DNA from: JAABVY01 sp964627935
GTDB lineage: Bacteria > Zixibacteria > MSB-5A5 > JAABVY01
Direction of reading: 5' to 3'
Length of the DNA stretch: 64,000 nucleotides
Assembly: GCA_964627935.1 (NCBI GenBank)
Contig: CAZVLB010000003.1
Location: forward strand, 1 to 64,000
The position numbers were made by a program, and so were the translations under genes. Numbering within the stretch: position 1 is the first letter of the stretch; the number at the start of each line of letters is the position of its first letter. Below are positions 24,560 to 32,233 of the stretch, piece by piece. Under the pieces are notes generated by a model. The model made no database searches, had not been told where the DNA came from, and was given only the letters and a program-made list of their open reading frames with translations.

Positions 24560-27283
24560 ATGAATCGCGCTTATGTGCTTAGAGTCTCTCTTGCCCTATT
24601 CCTCTGCTTGTTTATCTATTTTGCCGCCCTTTATGCTGAACCGCAGGCCTGGCCAAACAGACTGGTAAACGGCGGCACTCCACCCAACAGCGAACAAAAT
24701 AATCCCGAACTTGCAATGAGTGAAGCGGTACCCGGTGAAATCTACACCCTCTGGAATGATTTCTCGGCCGGCTTCGCATCGCCATTTCTGGGATTGGAAA
24801 TTTCTGCCGATGGTGGCCTGACATTCGGGCCACTGGCAATTGCCCCCCCTGCGCCATATACGGCGGACTGGAATCCGGCGCTTTCCGCTGTACCTGCCGC
24901 CGTGGGACCATCCGGTGGCTTTATGATGGTCAACACATCATTCATGGCCGGCGGGCCATGGGTGTCGCCCAATGCCATCCACATGAATCTCTCGCCCGGC
25001 GGCGGATTGCCCTTTGGAATTGCTGTGCCGATTGCGGTCAATACGGTGGGAGTGAACTGGTTCGATTATGCCAATATCGAGGTGGATGATTATCCGGCCA
25101 ATCCCGCTCCGGCATTCGGCACCGGCCATATGGCCTGGGTGGAATACATCGAAGGTACCGGCGGTGATGCGGACGGTAACGGAAATCCGTTCGATGATGC
25201 GGGTGACAACTATCAAATCTGGTATGCTTATTCTCATATATTGCCCGGAGTGCCCCCGGTCTATCCCGCATTCTCGGCGCCGATTCCCTTGTTTGCAGGC
25301 CCTGTCAGTCCCAATCAGGTGGCCGCCCATCGCCCCGACTTGGCGGTCATGTCAGTTGGAAATCCTATCGTACCTCCGGGTGGATTGTATGCTGTCTGGA
25401 CCGATGGCCTGAATATTTTTGTTGATGCCTCCCCCGGTCCCGGCGGTGGATTCGGTCTCCTGGGGGGCGGCGGACCGGTAATAATGCCTATAGCTGGTGG
25501 ACCGGCCGTAATCAACCCGGGTATAAATTACGCCCCGACCGCATCTGTAGCAGTTGACAACAGCCCCGGACCGTGTATGGGCAATGTCTACGCCGTTTAC
25601 AGCGATTTCACCAATGGTGATGCGGATATCTGGTTTATCTCAAGCCCGACCGGTTTGCCCGGCTCATGGTCACCACCGGCTCGTATAAACCAGGATATGG
25701 TCGGAAATATGCTCGATCAATGGGCGTCCAAGATTTATGTTGACCAGACAAACGGTGACATTCATGTAACTTATTACAGCCGACGAAATGATCCAGGCAG
25801 TCCCAATCTTTTGGTTGAAACCTGGACCGCAATTTCGACAGACTGCGGGCTGACCTGGACAGAAGCATTGCTCTCTGATGCCGGGCCGACACCGCCCGCC
25901 TCGACTATCCCACTGCCTCCTGCGGTGATGTATGTTGGTGATTATCTTGACGCCGATTTCAATGCGCTCAATGCCGCCGGATATATCTGGAATGACGGCC
26001 GTAATGGTATCGATCAGGATATCTTCTTTGAAAATACATTCTATATCGATTCTGATGCCGACGGTATCCCGGATATTTTCGATAACTGCCCATTCGTTTA
26101 TAATCCCATGCAGGCCGATGGGGATGGTGATATGGTCGGTGATCTCTGCGATAACTGCCCGACAATCAATAATCCGGGACAGGCAGATATCGATGCCGAC
26201 CTGGTTGGTGATGTTTGCGATAATTGTCCCAACACACCAAACAGCGGGCAGGCTGATGGTGACGGTGACAATGTCGGCGATCTCTGCGATAATTGCCCGA
26301 CTGTGAATAATCCGGGGCAAGGTGATATCGATGCTGATCTTGTCGGCGATTTATGCGATAATTGTCCCAATACACCAAATACGCCTCAAACCGATTCTGA
26401 TGGAGACAATATCGGCGATTTATGTGACAATTGCCCCTCTACTCCAAATCCATCACAAACCGACACTGATAGTGATAATATAGGTGACCTGTGTGATAAT
26501 TGCCCGAGTGTGGCAAATACTTCGCAAAGTGACGGTGATGGCGATAACATCGGCGATGCCTGCGATAATTGTCCTTCTGTGGCCAACACATCACAGACTG
26601 ATGGTGACGGCGATAACGTTGGTGACGTCTGCGATAATTGCCCGACTGTGGCCAATACCTCGCAGACCGATGGTGACAGCGATAATGTCGGTGATGCCTG
26701 TGATAACTGTCCGACTATTGCCAACACATCACAGACTGATGGTGACGGCGACAATGTCGGTGATGCCTGCGATAATTGTCCGACTGTGGCCAATACCTCG
26801 CAGACCGATGGTGACAGCGATAATGTCGGTGATGCCTGTGATAACTGTCCGACTATTGCCAACACATCACAGACTGATGGTGACGGCGACAATGTCGGTG
26901 ATGCCTGCGATAATTGTCCTTCTAATGCAAATCCGGGCCAGGCCGATACTGATGCCGATACAGTTGGTGATGTTTGTGATAACTGCCCCAACACGCCCAA
27001 TCCTTCTCAGGCTGATTCGGATGGCGATGGTATTGGTGACGCGTGCGATATCGGTGTATTATGCGGAGATGCAAACGGTGATGCTTCGGTTGACGTTAGT
27101 GATGCGGTCTGGATTATCAATTATGTTTTTGCCGGTGGTGCTCCACCCAGCCCGCTTTCCGCCGGCGATGTAAATTGCGATGGTGGAGTTGATGTCAGCG
27201 ATGCAGTCTGGATCATCAATTATGTTTTTGTGGGAGGAAATCCCCCGTGTGACACAGATGGTGATGGTGTGCTGGACTGTTAA
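24560..27283 (+). CDS. secreted protein: BNR-like propeller, 14 thrombospondin type 3 repeats, dockerin-like tail
   Basis: A 907-residue exported protein. After a signal peptide (RVSLALFLCLFIYFAALYA) come about 450 residues with sialidase/BNR-like blades (ISADGGLTFG, STDCGLTWTEA, VYAVYSDFTNGDADIWF). Then come 14 thrombospondin type 3 units of 23 residues built on NCP....Q.D.D.D..GD.CD, each able to hold calcium. Residues near 835-900 hold two copies of DVSDAVWIINYVF.GG.PP, each preceded by GDANGD or GDVNCD: a dockerin type I-like pair, typical of Zixibacteria and related groups. GGAGGT six bases before ATG 24560 decides the start over the GTG at 24554. No C-terminal sorting signal is evident beyond the dockerin. 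It is probably a cell-surface or extracellular protein; the ligand is unknown. Confidence 0.85.
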   Translation: MNRAYVLRVSLALFLCLFIYFAALYAEPQAWPNRLVNGGTPPNSEQNNPELAMSEAVPGEIYTLWNDFSAGFASPFLGLEISADGGLTFGPLAIAPPAPYTADWNPALSAVPAAVGPSGGFMMVNTSFMAGGPWVSPNAIHMNLSPGGGLPFGIAVPIAVNTVGVNWFDYANIEVDDYPANPAPAFGTGHMAWVEYIEGTGGDADGNGNPFDDAGDNYQIWYAYSHILPGVPPVYPAFSAPIPLFAGPVSPNQVAAHRPDLAVMSVGNPIVPPGGLYAVWTDGLNIFVDASPGPGGGFGLLGGGGPVIMPIAGGPAVINPGINYAPTASVAVDNSPGPCMGNVYAVYSDFTNGDADIWFISSPTGLPGSWSPPARINQDMVGNMLDQWASKIYVDQTNGDIHVTYYSRRNDPGSPNLLVETWTAISTDCGLTWTEALLSDAGPTPPASTIPLPPAVMYVGDYLDADFNALNAAGYIWNDGRNGIDQDIFFENTFYIDSDADGIPDIFDNCPFVYNPMQADGDGDMVGDLCDNCPTINNPGQADIDADLVGDVCDNCPNTPNSGQADGDGDNVGDLCDNCPTVNNPGQGDIDADLVGDLCDNCPNTPNTPQTDSDGDNIGDLCDNCPSTPNPSQTDTDSDNIGDLCDNCPSVANTSQSDGDGDNIGDACDNCPSVANTSQTDGDGDNVGDVCDNCPTVANTSQTDGDSDNVGDACDNCPTIANTSQTDGDGDNVGDACDNCPTVANTSQTDGDSDNVGDACDNCPTIANTSQTDGDGDNVGDACDNCPSNANPGQADTDADTVGDVCDNCPNTPNPSQADSDGDGIGDACDIGVLCGDANGDASVDVSDAVWIINYVFAGGAPPSPLSAGDVNCDGGVDVSDAVWIINYVFVGGNPPCDTDGDGVLDC
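26642..26917 (+). repeat. exact tandem duplication of 138 bp within the TSP3 region
   Basis: Bases 26642-26779 and 26780-26917 are identical over 138 bases, which is two 69-base (23-codon) TSP3 units. The neighbouring units differ at many third positions. The identity including silent sites means the block was duplicated very recently or is kept alike by recombination. Confidence 0.9.
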
Positions 27284-27302
27284 TCAAAATGAACATGAAA
27301 AA

Positions 27303-27336
27303 GCCCGTTCGGTTTTATCCGGACGGGCATTTTTTA
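27303..27336 (+). terminator. Rho-independent terminator after the TSP3 gene
   Basis: GCCCGTTCGG (27303-27312) pairs with CCGGACGGGC (27319-27328), with one G-T pair and a six-base loop, followed by ATTTTTTA. It lies 20 bases after the TSP3 stop and between convergent genes. The A-rich left side could make it work for the minus-strand gene as well. Confidence 0.85.
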
Positions 27337-27356
27337 TACAATAACAGTTGTTTAAA

Positions 27357-28370
27357 TCAGGCGGTTTGCATTAATGGGCTGAATTCGTGCAATCTTTGGA
27401 TCTCATAATCCGCATCGATATCAGAAAGTATCTTCTCCGAAGTCTGGATACTGAATCGGGCCCTTTCGGGGTCTTTATTGTATTCAGCAATCAGGGCAAA
27501 TATCCAGTGCAGGATTCCCAGCTCATAACGCTCGTTGATCCGTGTTGAAATCCTGAAAGCCTCACGGGCATACTGTTCGGCGGTGGAATATTCTTTTTTC
27601 CATAAAAATATTTCCGCAATCATGCGTTGAATCTGACCGGCGCAGGTACCCTCCGGCGAGAAATCGTAGGCGATTTCCAGGCCCTTTTTGAGTGTTTCGA
27701 GGGCCTGATCCAAAAGGCCGTTATTGCTCTCCTCCTGACCGGCTTTCAAATACAGCATATAGCCCTTGTACTCATAAAAAACCGAATGATCAAAGGGATA
27801 ATCCGCCAGCAGATTGAGGTCAATTTCATTCATTAGCTCGAGCGCGGAACCATGATTCCCCTGCAATGCATAGCAATATGCAAGTGACATGCGGTTGCGG
27901 CATGCGCTTAACTCCGAGCCATTATAAGCCGAGGCATCCAGAGCCTGCTTAAGCATCTCGGCCGCCTTCTCGAACTTGCCCAGTTTGATATGGATCCTGG
28001 CGGTATTGCCGAGAAAATACACCTTGTAACTCTGATGCTCATCTTTTTCACGTGCCTGTTCCAGATACTGAATAGACCTGGGATAATCACCGATATAGTA
28101 GTGACATTTGGCCAGGCCATCCAGGGCACGAATTTCCAGCCAGCGATCCCCATCATCACAGCAACGATCCAGGATAAGGTTATAGAGATCGATCGACAAT
28201 TGATAATTGCCGCAACGGTTGTAGGTTTCGCAGGCGATATCAAGCAAATCAGATTGAGAGACAAGTTCAGGCGGAGACTCCTCAAGCAATCCAACTGCTA
28301 ATTGAAGCGCCTTATCTGCCTTTCCGCTCGCCAGAAGTTGATTTAGGTTTTTCAATTCTTTTTTGTTCAT
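27357..28370 (-). CDS. tetratricopeptide repeat protein
   Basis: A 337-residue soluble protein built of TPR-type helix pairs. Examples are CGNYQLSIDLYNLILDRC, IGDYPRSIQYLEQAREKDEHQSY, LGKFEKAAEMLKQALDAS and KKEYSTAEQYAREAFRIST, each with the small/aromatic pattern of TPR helices A and B; I see about six to seven repeats. I placed the start at ATG 28370 (MNKKELKNLNQLLASGK) with AGAGAAAAAAG upstream; longer in-frame versions run through the neighbouring gene in a poor frame. It overlaps the end of the exported-protein gene by 59 bases, implying joint expression. TPR domains bind proteins; the partner is unknown. No enzymatic or DNA-binding part is attached. Confidence 0.75.
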   Translation of the reverse strand: MNKKELKNLNQLLASGKADKALQLAVGLLEESPPELVSQSDLLDIACETYNRCGNYQLSIDLYNLILDRCCDDGDRWLEIRALDGLAKCHYYIGDYPRSIQYLEQAREKDEHQSYKVYFLGNTARIHIKLGKFEKAAEMLKQALDASAYNGSELSACRNRMSLAYCYALQGNHGSALELMNEIDLNLLADYPFDHSVFYEYKGYMLYLKAGQEESNNGLLDQALETLKKGLEIAYDFSPEGTCAGQIQRMIAEIFLWKKEYSTAEQYAREAFRISTRINERYELGILHWIFALIAEYNKDPERARFSIQTSEKILSDIDADYEIQRLHEFSPLMQTA

Positions 28371-28647
28371 CTTTTTTCTCTGAGAAGATTTGCTTGAAGA
28401 AATCGAACAAATTGGAGATGACAGAATCATCTTCATCGGCACCGACCAGGCCGGTATTGTCCGGAGAAATATCGGAATCGCTATCATCGCGCGGCGATTT
28501 CTTGGGATCGTCCCACGGATCACCATCCCCAAACGGCTTGTCTGTGGCGCGATACTTCTCCTCGTAAGGATTTCGATCCACGGCGAGAAGGGAAGAAGTC
28601 GAAATCAGGAAAAGCCCCACCATTAATATCAAGATCAATTTTTTCAT
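28312..28647 (-). CDS. small exported acidic protein
   Basis: A 111-residue protein with a clear signal peptide (KKLILILMVGLFLISTSSLLA) and probable cleavage after LLA at residue 22. The mature part is hydrophilic and acidic (GDGDPWDDPKKSPRDDSDSD), contains a short hydrophobic helix (VISNLFDFFKQIF), and ends in a basic tail. It may be disordered in the periplasm. The gene is upstream of, and overlaps, the TPR gene by 59 bases in another frame. No family recognised. Confidence 0.65.
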   Translation of the reverse strand: MKKLILILMVGLFLISTSSLLAVDRNPYEEKYRATDKPFGDGDPWDDPKKSPRDDSDSDISPDNTGLVGADEDDSVISNLFDFFKQIFSEKKDEQKRIEKPKSTSGERKGR

Positions 28648-28815
28648 AAAATACTTGCTCCGTATATCGCGAAGTGTTCGCTATTTATTTTAGCTACGTA
28701 TATTCACAAAGTCAAGCGTAAATATTCAACGCACCAATTAAAATAAATTTATTCATCGATTTTTCTGCCTGGATTAAAAATAAGCGGCAGATTCAAAAAA
28801 ATGCGAGAAATATAT

Positions 28816-29496
28816 TTATCGCCGGGCAGATGTACTGCGCAAGAGCTCCAGCACGGCCTCCTGCACGCCGTTGGATGCCTGAGCAAAAAGCCCGGTCAGT
28901 TCGCGCAGTCGTTTATCTCCGGCGCCGCTTTTCCTGAGAAGCTCGACCAGCCTGTCGGCCGTTTCCTTGAGCGCAAATCCGGCTTCCGCCTCAGCATCCT
29001 TACCCATCAGCACAGCATCGGAAGAGATCTTCATAACCGATAAAATGGCAGTCAGTTCATAAATACCGGCCTCCACCCGGCCCTCCAGAATCTGCTCCAC
29101 CCGCTCCCGTGAAATATTGAATCCGAGATTCTGGGCAACCAGCGATAACTGCAATGGAGTATTGAATTCACTGGATCTGGACAAGTCACGTAATCTCTCG
29201 GAAACCTCTTCTATGAATTCCTTTCTCTCGGGATCACGTTCAAGATACTTGTCACCAAACAGGACCTCATCGGCAGAGACACCCAGGGCCGAGATTATGC
29301 CGGTCAGCGCGAATATTCCCGGTTCAATAGTACCATTGAAATAGCGGGCCAGGAGCTCAGGTGAAAATTTATAGCCCAGCTCAGCCGCCCTGCGGGCCAG
29401 TTGTTTGTAAGACTTGAATTCACTTTTTTCGAAAGCCTCCAAAAGCCGGCTGCCCACATCTTTGATAAATGCTTTCTTTTCCGAACTGACTTTCAT
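28816..29496 (-). CDS. protein with two tandem helix-turn-helix-like domains
   Basis: A 226-residue protein whose first 160 residues are two copies of one unit of about 80 residues. Copy one runs EKKAFIKDVGSRLLEAFEKSEFKSY...LGVSADEVLFGDK; copy two runs ERKEFIEEVSERLRDLSRSSEFNTP...MKISSDAVLMGKD. Each has the five-helix outline of an XRE/Cro fold, with (F/I)S.E.(L/V).....G..E.GI..LT.I.S....S.D.VL in register. The last 65 residues are helical (RLVELLRKSGAGDKRLRELTGLFAQ) and may form a dimer. Covalently linked pairs could bind a DNA palindrome as one chain. It is transcribed away from the structured region at 29607 and could regulate it. Confidence 0.7.
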   Translation of the reverse strand: MKVSSEKKAFIKDVGSRLLEAFEKSEFKSYKQLARRAAELGYKFSPELLARYFNGTIEPGIFALTGIISALGVSADEVLFGDKYLERDPERKEFIEEVSERLRDLSRSSEFNTPLQLSLVAQNLGFNISRERVEQILEGRVEAGIYELTAILSVMKISSDAVLMGKDAEAEAGFALKETADRLVELLRKSGAGDKRLRELTGLFAQASNGVQEAVLELLRSTSARR

Positions 29497-29571
29497 CTTA
29501 CTAAAATTATATCATTCAATAAAATATAGTCAATATAATAGAATTTATTTTGGATTGTCAGTAAAAATATC

Positions 29572-29600
29572 TTGACAAATATGAATTAATTCATTACTAT
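29572..29600 (+). promoter_or_regulatory. promoter-like sequence before the structured intergenic region
   Basis: A perfect TTGACA (29572-29577) is followed after 17 bases by TACTAT (29595-29600). Predicted transcription would start near 29607 and run into the hairpin-rich region, about 370 bases before the next gene. The surroundings are AT-rich. Confidence 0.5.
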
Positions 29601-29606
29601 CATAAG

Positions 29607-29870
29607 TAGATTAATTGATACTGATATTTATTTATCGGGTATAAATGAAAAGGCTTTATCGGCAAGGAATAGTCTCCTGAAGGAAAATGGCTCTCGCTAA
29701 AGGACCCTTCCAAAGTTAAAACCTGAGCTACCGTCCTTTTTATCATCTTTTTCGGACGGCAGGTACTTTGGGGCTCTTCTTTCGGGGGGTAGAGGGTGGA
29801 TGTAGGGCCGGAGCGGGCAGTGTCCCTCCGGCCCGCCCGACCCTGCCCTCTACCGCATTATTTACCTCTT
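29607..29870 (+). ncRNA. candidate structured non-coding RNA or long leader
   Basis: The 476-base gap between the HTH gene (29496) and the transhydrogenase gene (29973) has no coding frame but strong folding potential. Arm one: CCAAAGT (29710-29716), ACCT (29721-29724) and CCGTCC (29731-29736) pair with GGACGG (29754-29759), AGGT (29761-29764) and ACTTTGG (29765-29771). Arm two: GGTAGAGGG (29788-29796) pairs with CCCTCTACC (29846-29854), enclosing GGGCCGGAG (29805-29813) and CTCCGGCCC (29826-29834). A T-rich run follows near 29868. Local G+C is far above the flanks. With the promoter-like sequence at 29572 this suggests a small RNA or a regulatory leader. It does not match riboswitch, 6S, tmRNA or RNase P cores known to me. 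The ends are estimates. Confidence 0.5.
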
Positions 29871-29972
29871 TTTATCTACCATGAACGTGCCATAAAATCT
29901 TGTATATCATTTCCTCTGCGCTTATATTAAAAATTCGGGAGATACGCTATCTAACAATTAAGCTCAGAGAAT

Positions 29973-31373
29973 ATGCCCAGGAAGCAATATGACCTGATAG
30001 TAATCGGCTCCGGTCCGGCCGGTGAAAGAGCCGCAATCGAAGCGGCCAAGATGCGCAAGTCGACAGCCATTATCGAACGCAAATCGGTACAGGGCGGAGT
30101 CTGCATTCATACCGGCACAATCCCCTCCAAGACATTGCGTGAAACTGTCCTTTATATTTCCGGACTCAGGCAGAGATCTGTTTATGGCCTGATGGGTGGA
30201 ATTCGCGGCGATGTCACGATCAGGCAGTTGATGTATCGCAAAAATCAGGTCATCCAGAAAGAGCTGGATATCATCCAGGAAAATATGTCCCGCTACCGCA
30301 TTAATGTCATCCATGGCAATGGCGAAATAAAGAGCCCCCGCACGGTTGTGGTGGGACGAGGCGAGGGCGATTCACAAATCATAACGGGCGAGGTCATTAT
30401 CATCTCAACCGGCACCCATGCCTATCATCCGCCCGCAATAGATTTCAATAATCCGTATATCTATGACTCTGAATCGATACTGGAACTGGACACATTGCCG
30501 CGCTCAATGACCATAATAGGCGGTGGTGTAATCGGCTGTGAATATGCTTCGATCTTCGGGCATATCGGCGTCAATGTAACGATAATCGACAGCCGCGAGA
30601 GGCTTTTGCCGTTTCTTGACCGCGAAATTGCGGATGCGCTGATGTACCTGATGCGCAAGTATCGCATCAATCTGATTCTGGGCGACGGATACAAAGAGAT
30701 TATACCGGGAGAAAATGAGGTTGCCACGATCACCAACAGCGGGCGGAAAGTGGTTTCGGATAGGATTATGTTTGCGGCCGGACGGGTCGGCAATACCGTC
30801 AGCCTGGGCCTCGATAATGTCGGTATTGAAGTTGATGAGCGCAACCTGATCAAAGTAGATGAACATTACCGCACGGCGGTATCGAATATATATGCTGTCG
30901 GTGATGTTATCGGCTTTCCCTCATTGGCCTCGGCCTCCATGGATCAGGGTCGTCTGGCGGCCATACATGCTTTCAAGCAGGAAAACACCTCCTCCATCAA
31001 TTCTCTTCTGCCATTCGGTATTTACACCATACCCGAGGTTTCGATGGTCGGCAAAACCGAGGAAGAGCTGTCGCAATCGGGAACCGAATATGAAGTCGGA
31101 GTGGCCCGCTATTTCGAGCTGGCGCGCGGGCAGATCATAAATGACCATGATGGTATGCTCAAGATGGTCTTCGATCCCAAAACGCGCCGTCTCCTGGGAG
31201 TGCATATTGTCGGCGAAAGAGCGACCGAATTGATCCATATCGGCCAGGCGGTTATGACCGGTGGCGGAACAATTGATTATTTTATAAATACTGTGTTTAA
31301 CTATCCAACCCTATCAGAGGCCTATAAAGTAGCCGCCCTGGACGGTTTCTCGCGTTTGAATAACATAGTCTAG
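29973..31373 (+). CDS. sthA: soluble NAD(P) transhydrogenase (SthA-type flavoprotein)
   Basis: A 466-residue class I pyridine nucleotide-disulphide oxidoreductase-like flavoprotein. The FAD site is IGSGPAGERA (11-20). The region that holds the redox CxxxxC in lipoamide dehydrogenase reads GGVCIHTGTIPSKTL, so the second cysteine is Thr49; this one-cysteine pattern marks SthA. The NAD(P) site is IIGGGVIGCE, the second FAD part is NIYAVGDVIGFPSLAS, and the end carries the dimer domain (IHIGQAVM). SthA moves hydride between NADPH and NAD in the cytosol without proton pumping and helps to burn off excess NADPH. The gene stands alone after the structured region at 29607-29870, which may form its leader. 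Confidence 0.88.
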   Translation: MPRKQYDLIVIGSGPAGERAAIEAAKMRKSTAIIERKSVQGGVCIHTGTIPSKTLRETVLYISGLRQRSVYGLMGGIRGDVTIRQLMYRKNQVIQKELDIIQENMSRYRINVIHGNGEIKSPRTVVVGRGEGDSQIITGEVIIISTGTHAYHPPAIDFNNPYIYDSESILELDTLPRSMTIIGGGVIGCEYASIFGHIGVNVTIIDSRERLLPFLDREIADALMYLMRKYRINLILGDGYKEIIPGENEVATITNSGRKVVSDRIMFAAGRVGNTVSLGLDNVGIEVDERNLIKVDEHYRTAVSNIYAVGDVIGFPSLASASMDQGRLAAIHAFKQENTSSINSLLPFGIYTIPEVSMVGKTEEELSQSGTEYEVGVARYFELARGQIINDHDGMLKMVFDPKTRRLLGVHIVGERATELIHIGQAVMTGGGTIDYFINTVFNYPTLSEAYKVAALDGFSRLNNIV

Positions 31374-31459
31374 TTCCACAGCTGATTTAATCCGATCTTT
31401 GTATTTGACATTCCCCCTGTATTGAGCCATAATCATTTAAATTCCAAATCCATGATTAT

Positions 31460-32233
31460 ATGATTGAAATTGAATCATTGTCAAAAAGCTATGATGGCGG
31501 GAAGAGTTTCGCTGTCAGGGATGTCAGCCTGGAAGTTCCCCGGGGGGAACTGCTCTGCCTTGTGGGTGAATCCGGTTGCGGTAAGACCACCTTGCTGAAA
31601 ATGATCAACCGCCTGATCGAGCCATCATCCGGATCTATTAAAATCGATGGTGATGATATTCTTGTCTTGAACAAGGTCATATTGCGCAGGCAGATTGGAT
31701 ATGTGATTCAGGAAATCGGGCTCTTTCCGCATATGACCGTATCTGAAAATATGGCTTCGGTTCTCAGATTGATGAAATGGGATCATGAACGAATCGATCG
31801 GCGTATAAATGAGCTGTATGGCCTGATCGGACTTGATAAAAGCGAATTCTCTCATACATACCCGGCGCAATTATCAGGCGGACAACGTCAACGTGTCGGC
31901 GTCGCACGAGCTTTGGCGGCTCGCCCCAAGGTAATGCTTATGGATGAACCGTTCGGAGCTCTCGATCCGCTGACTCGTGTTGCTCTGCAGGAGGAATTCA
32001 AGACCATTCACAACGATCTTAAGCTGACAGCTTTGATGGTCACTCATGATATGGCCGAGGCCCTGCTGATGGCAGACCGTGTGGCGGTTATGAAAGAGGG
32101 CCGGATTCTGGCAATTGGAACCCCGCATGAGATGATCACCAACCCGGCACATCCCTATGCCGAGGAGCTCCTGAAGCTGCCCCGTGAACAGGCTCGTCTT
32201 TTGGCTGATATCAAAAACCGGGATCAGTCGTAA
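31460..32233 (+). CDS. ABC importer ATPase, osmoprotectant/ergothioneine (OpuC/EgtU) type
   Basis: A 257-residue ATPase. Walker A is GESGCGKTTLLK, the Q-loop is IGYVIQEIGLFPHMTV (the VIQEIGLFPH wording is typical of quaternary-amine importers), the signature is LSGGQRQRVGVARAL, Walker B is VMLMDEPFGALD and the switch is VTHDM. Family members such as OpuCA and ProV end with paired CBS domains that sense ionic strength; this protein stops at about residue 257 and lacks them. Its stop and the next gene's start share one base (TAATG), so translation is coupled. It energises the fused permease/binding protein that follows. Confidence 0.9.
   Translation: MIEIESLSKSYDGGKSFAVRDVSLEVPRGELLCLVGESGCGKTTLLKMINRLIEPSSGSIKIDGDDILVLNKVILRRQIGYVIQEIGLFPHMTVSENMASVLRLMKWDHERIDRRINELYGLIGLDKSEFSHTYPAQLSGGQRQRVGVARALAARPKVMLMDEPFGALDPLTRVALQEEFKTIHNDLKLTALMVTHDMAEALLMADRVAVMKEGRILAIGTPHEMITNPAHPYAEELLKLPREQARLLADIKNRDQS

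Noticed and set aside
26386..27000. Long open frames on the minus strand opposite the TSP3 repeats.
   Set aside because: They are mirror products of the 69-base repeat and have no ribosome-binding site or independent sense.
26098..27000. Regularly spaced repeats that might suggest a CRISPR array.
   Set aside because: The period is 69 bases in frame, units are diverged coding repeats with calcium-binding residues, and there are no unique spacers or cas genes.
29607..29870. Identification of the structured region as a c-di-GMP riboswitch, 6S RNA, tmRNA or RNase P RNA.
   Set aside because: A few words resemble the c-di-GMP-I element, but its core order and tetraloop receptor are not present, and the other families' conserved cores are missing.
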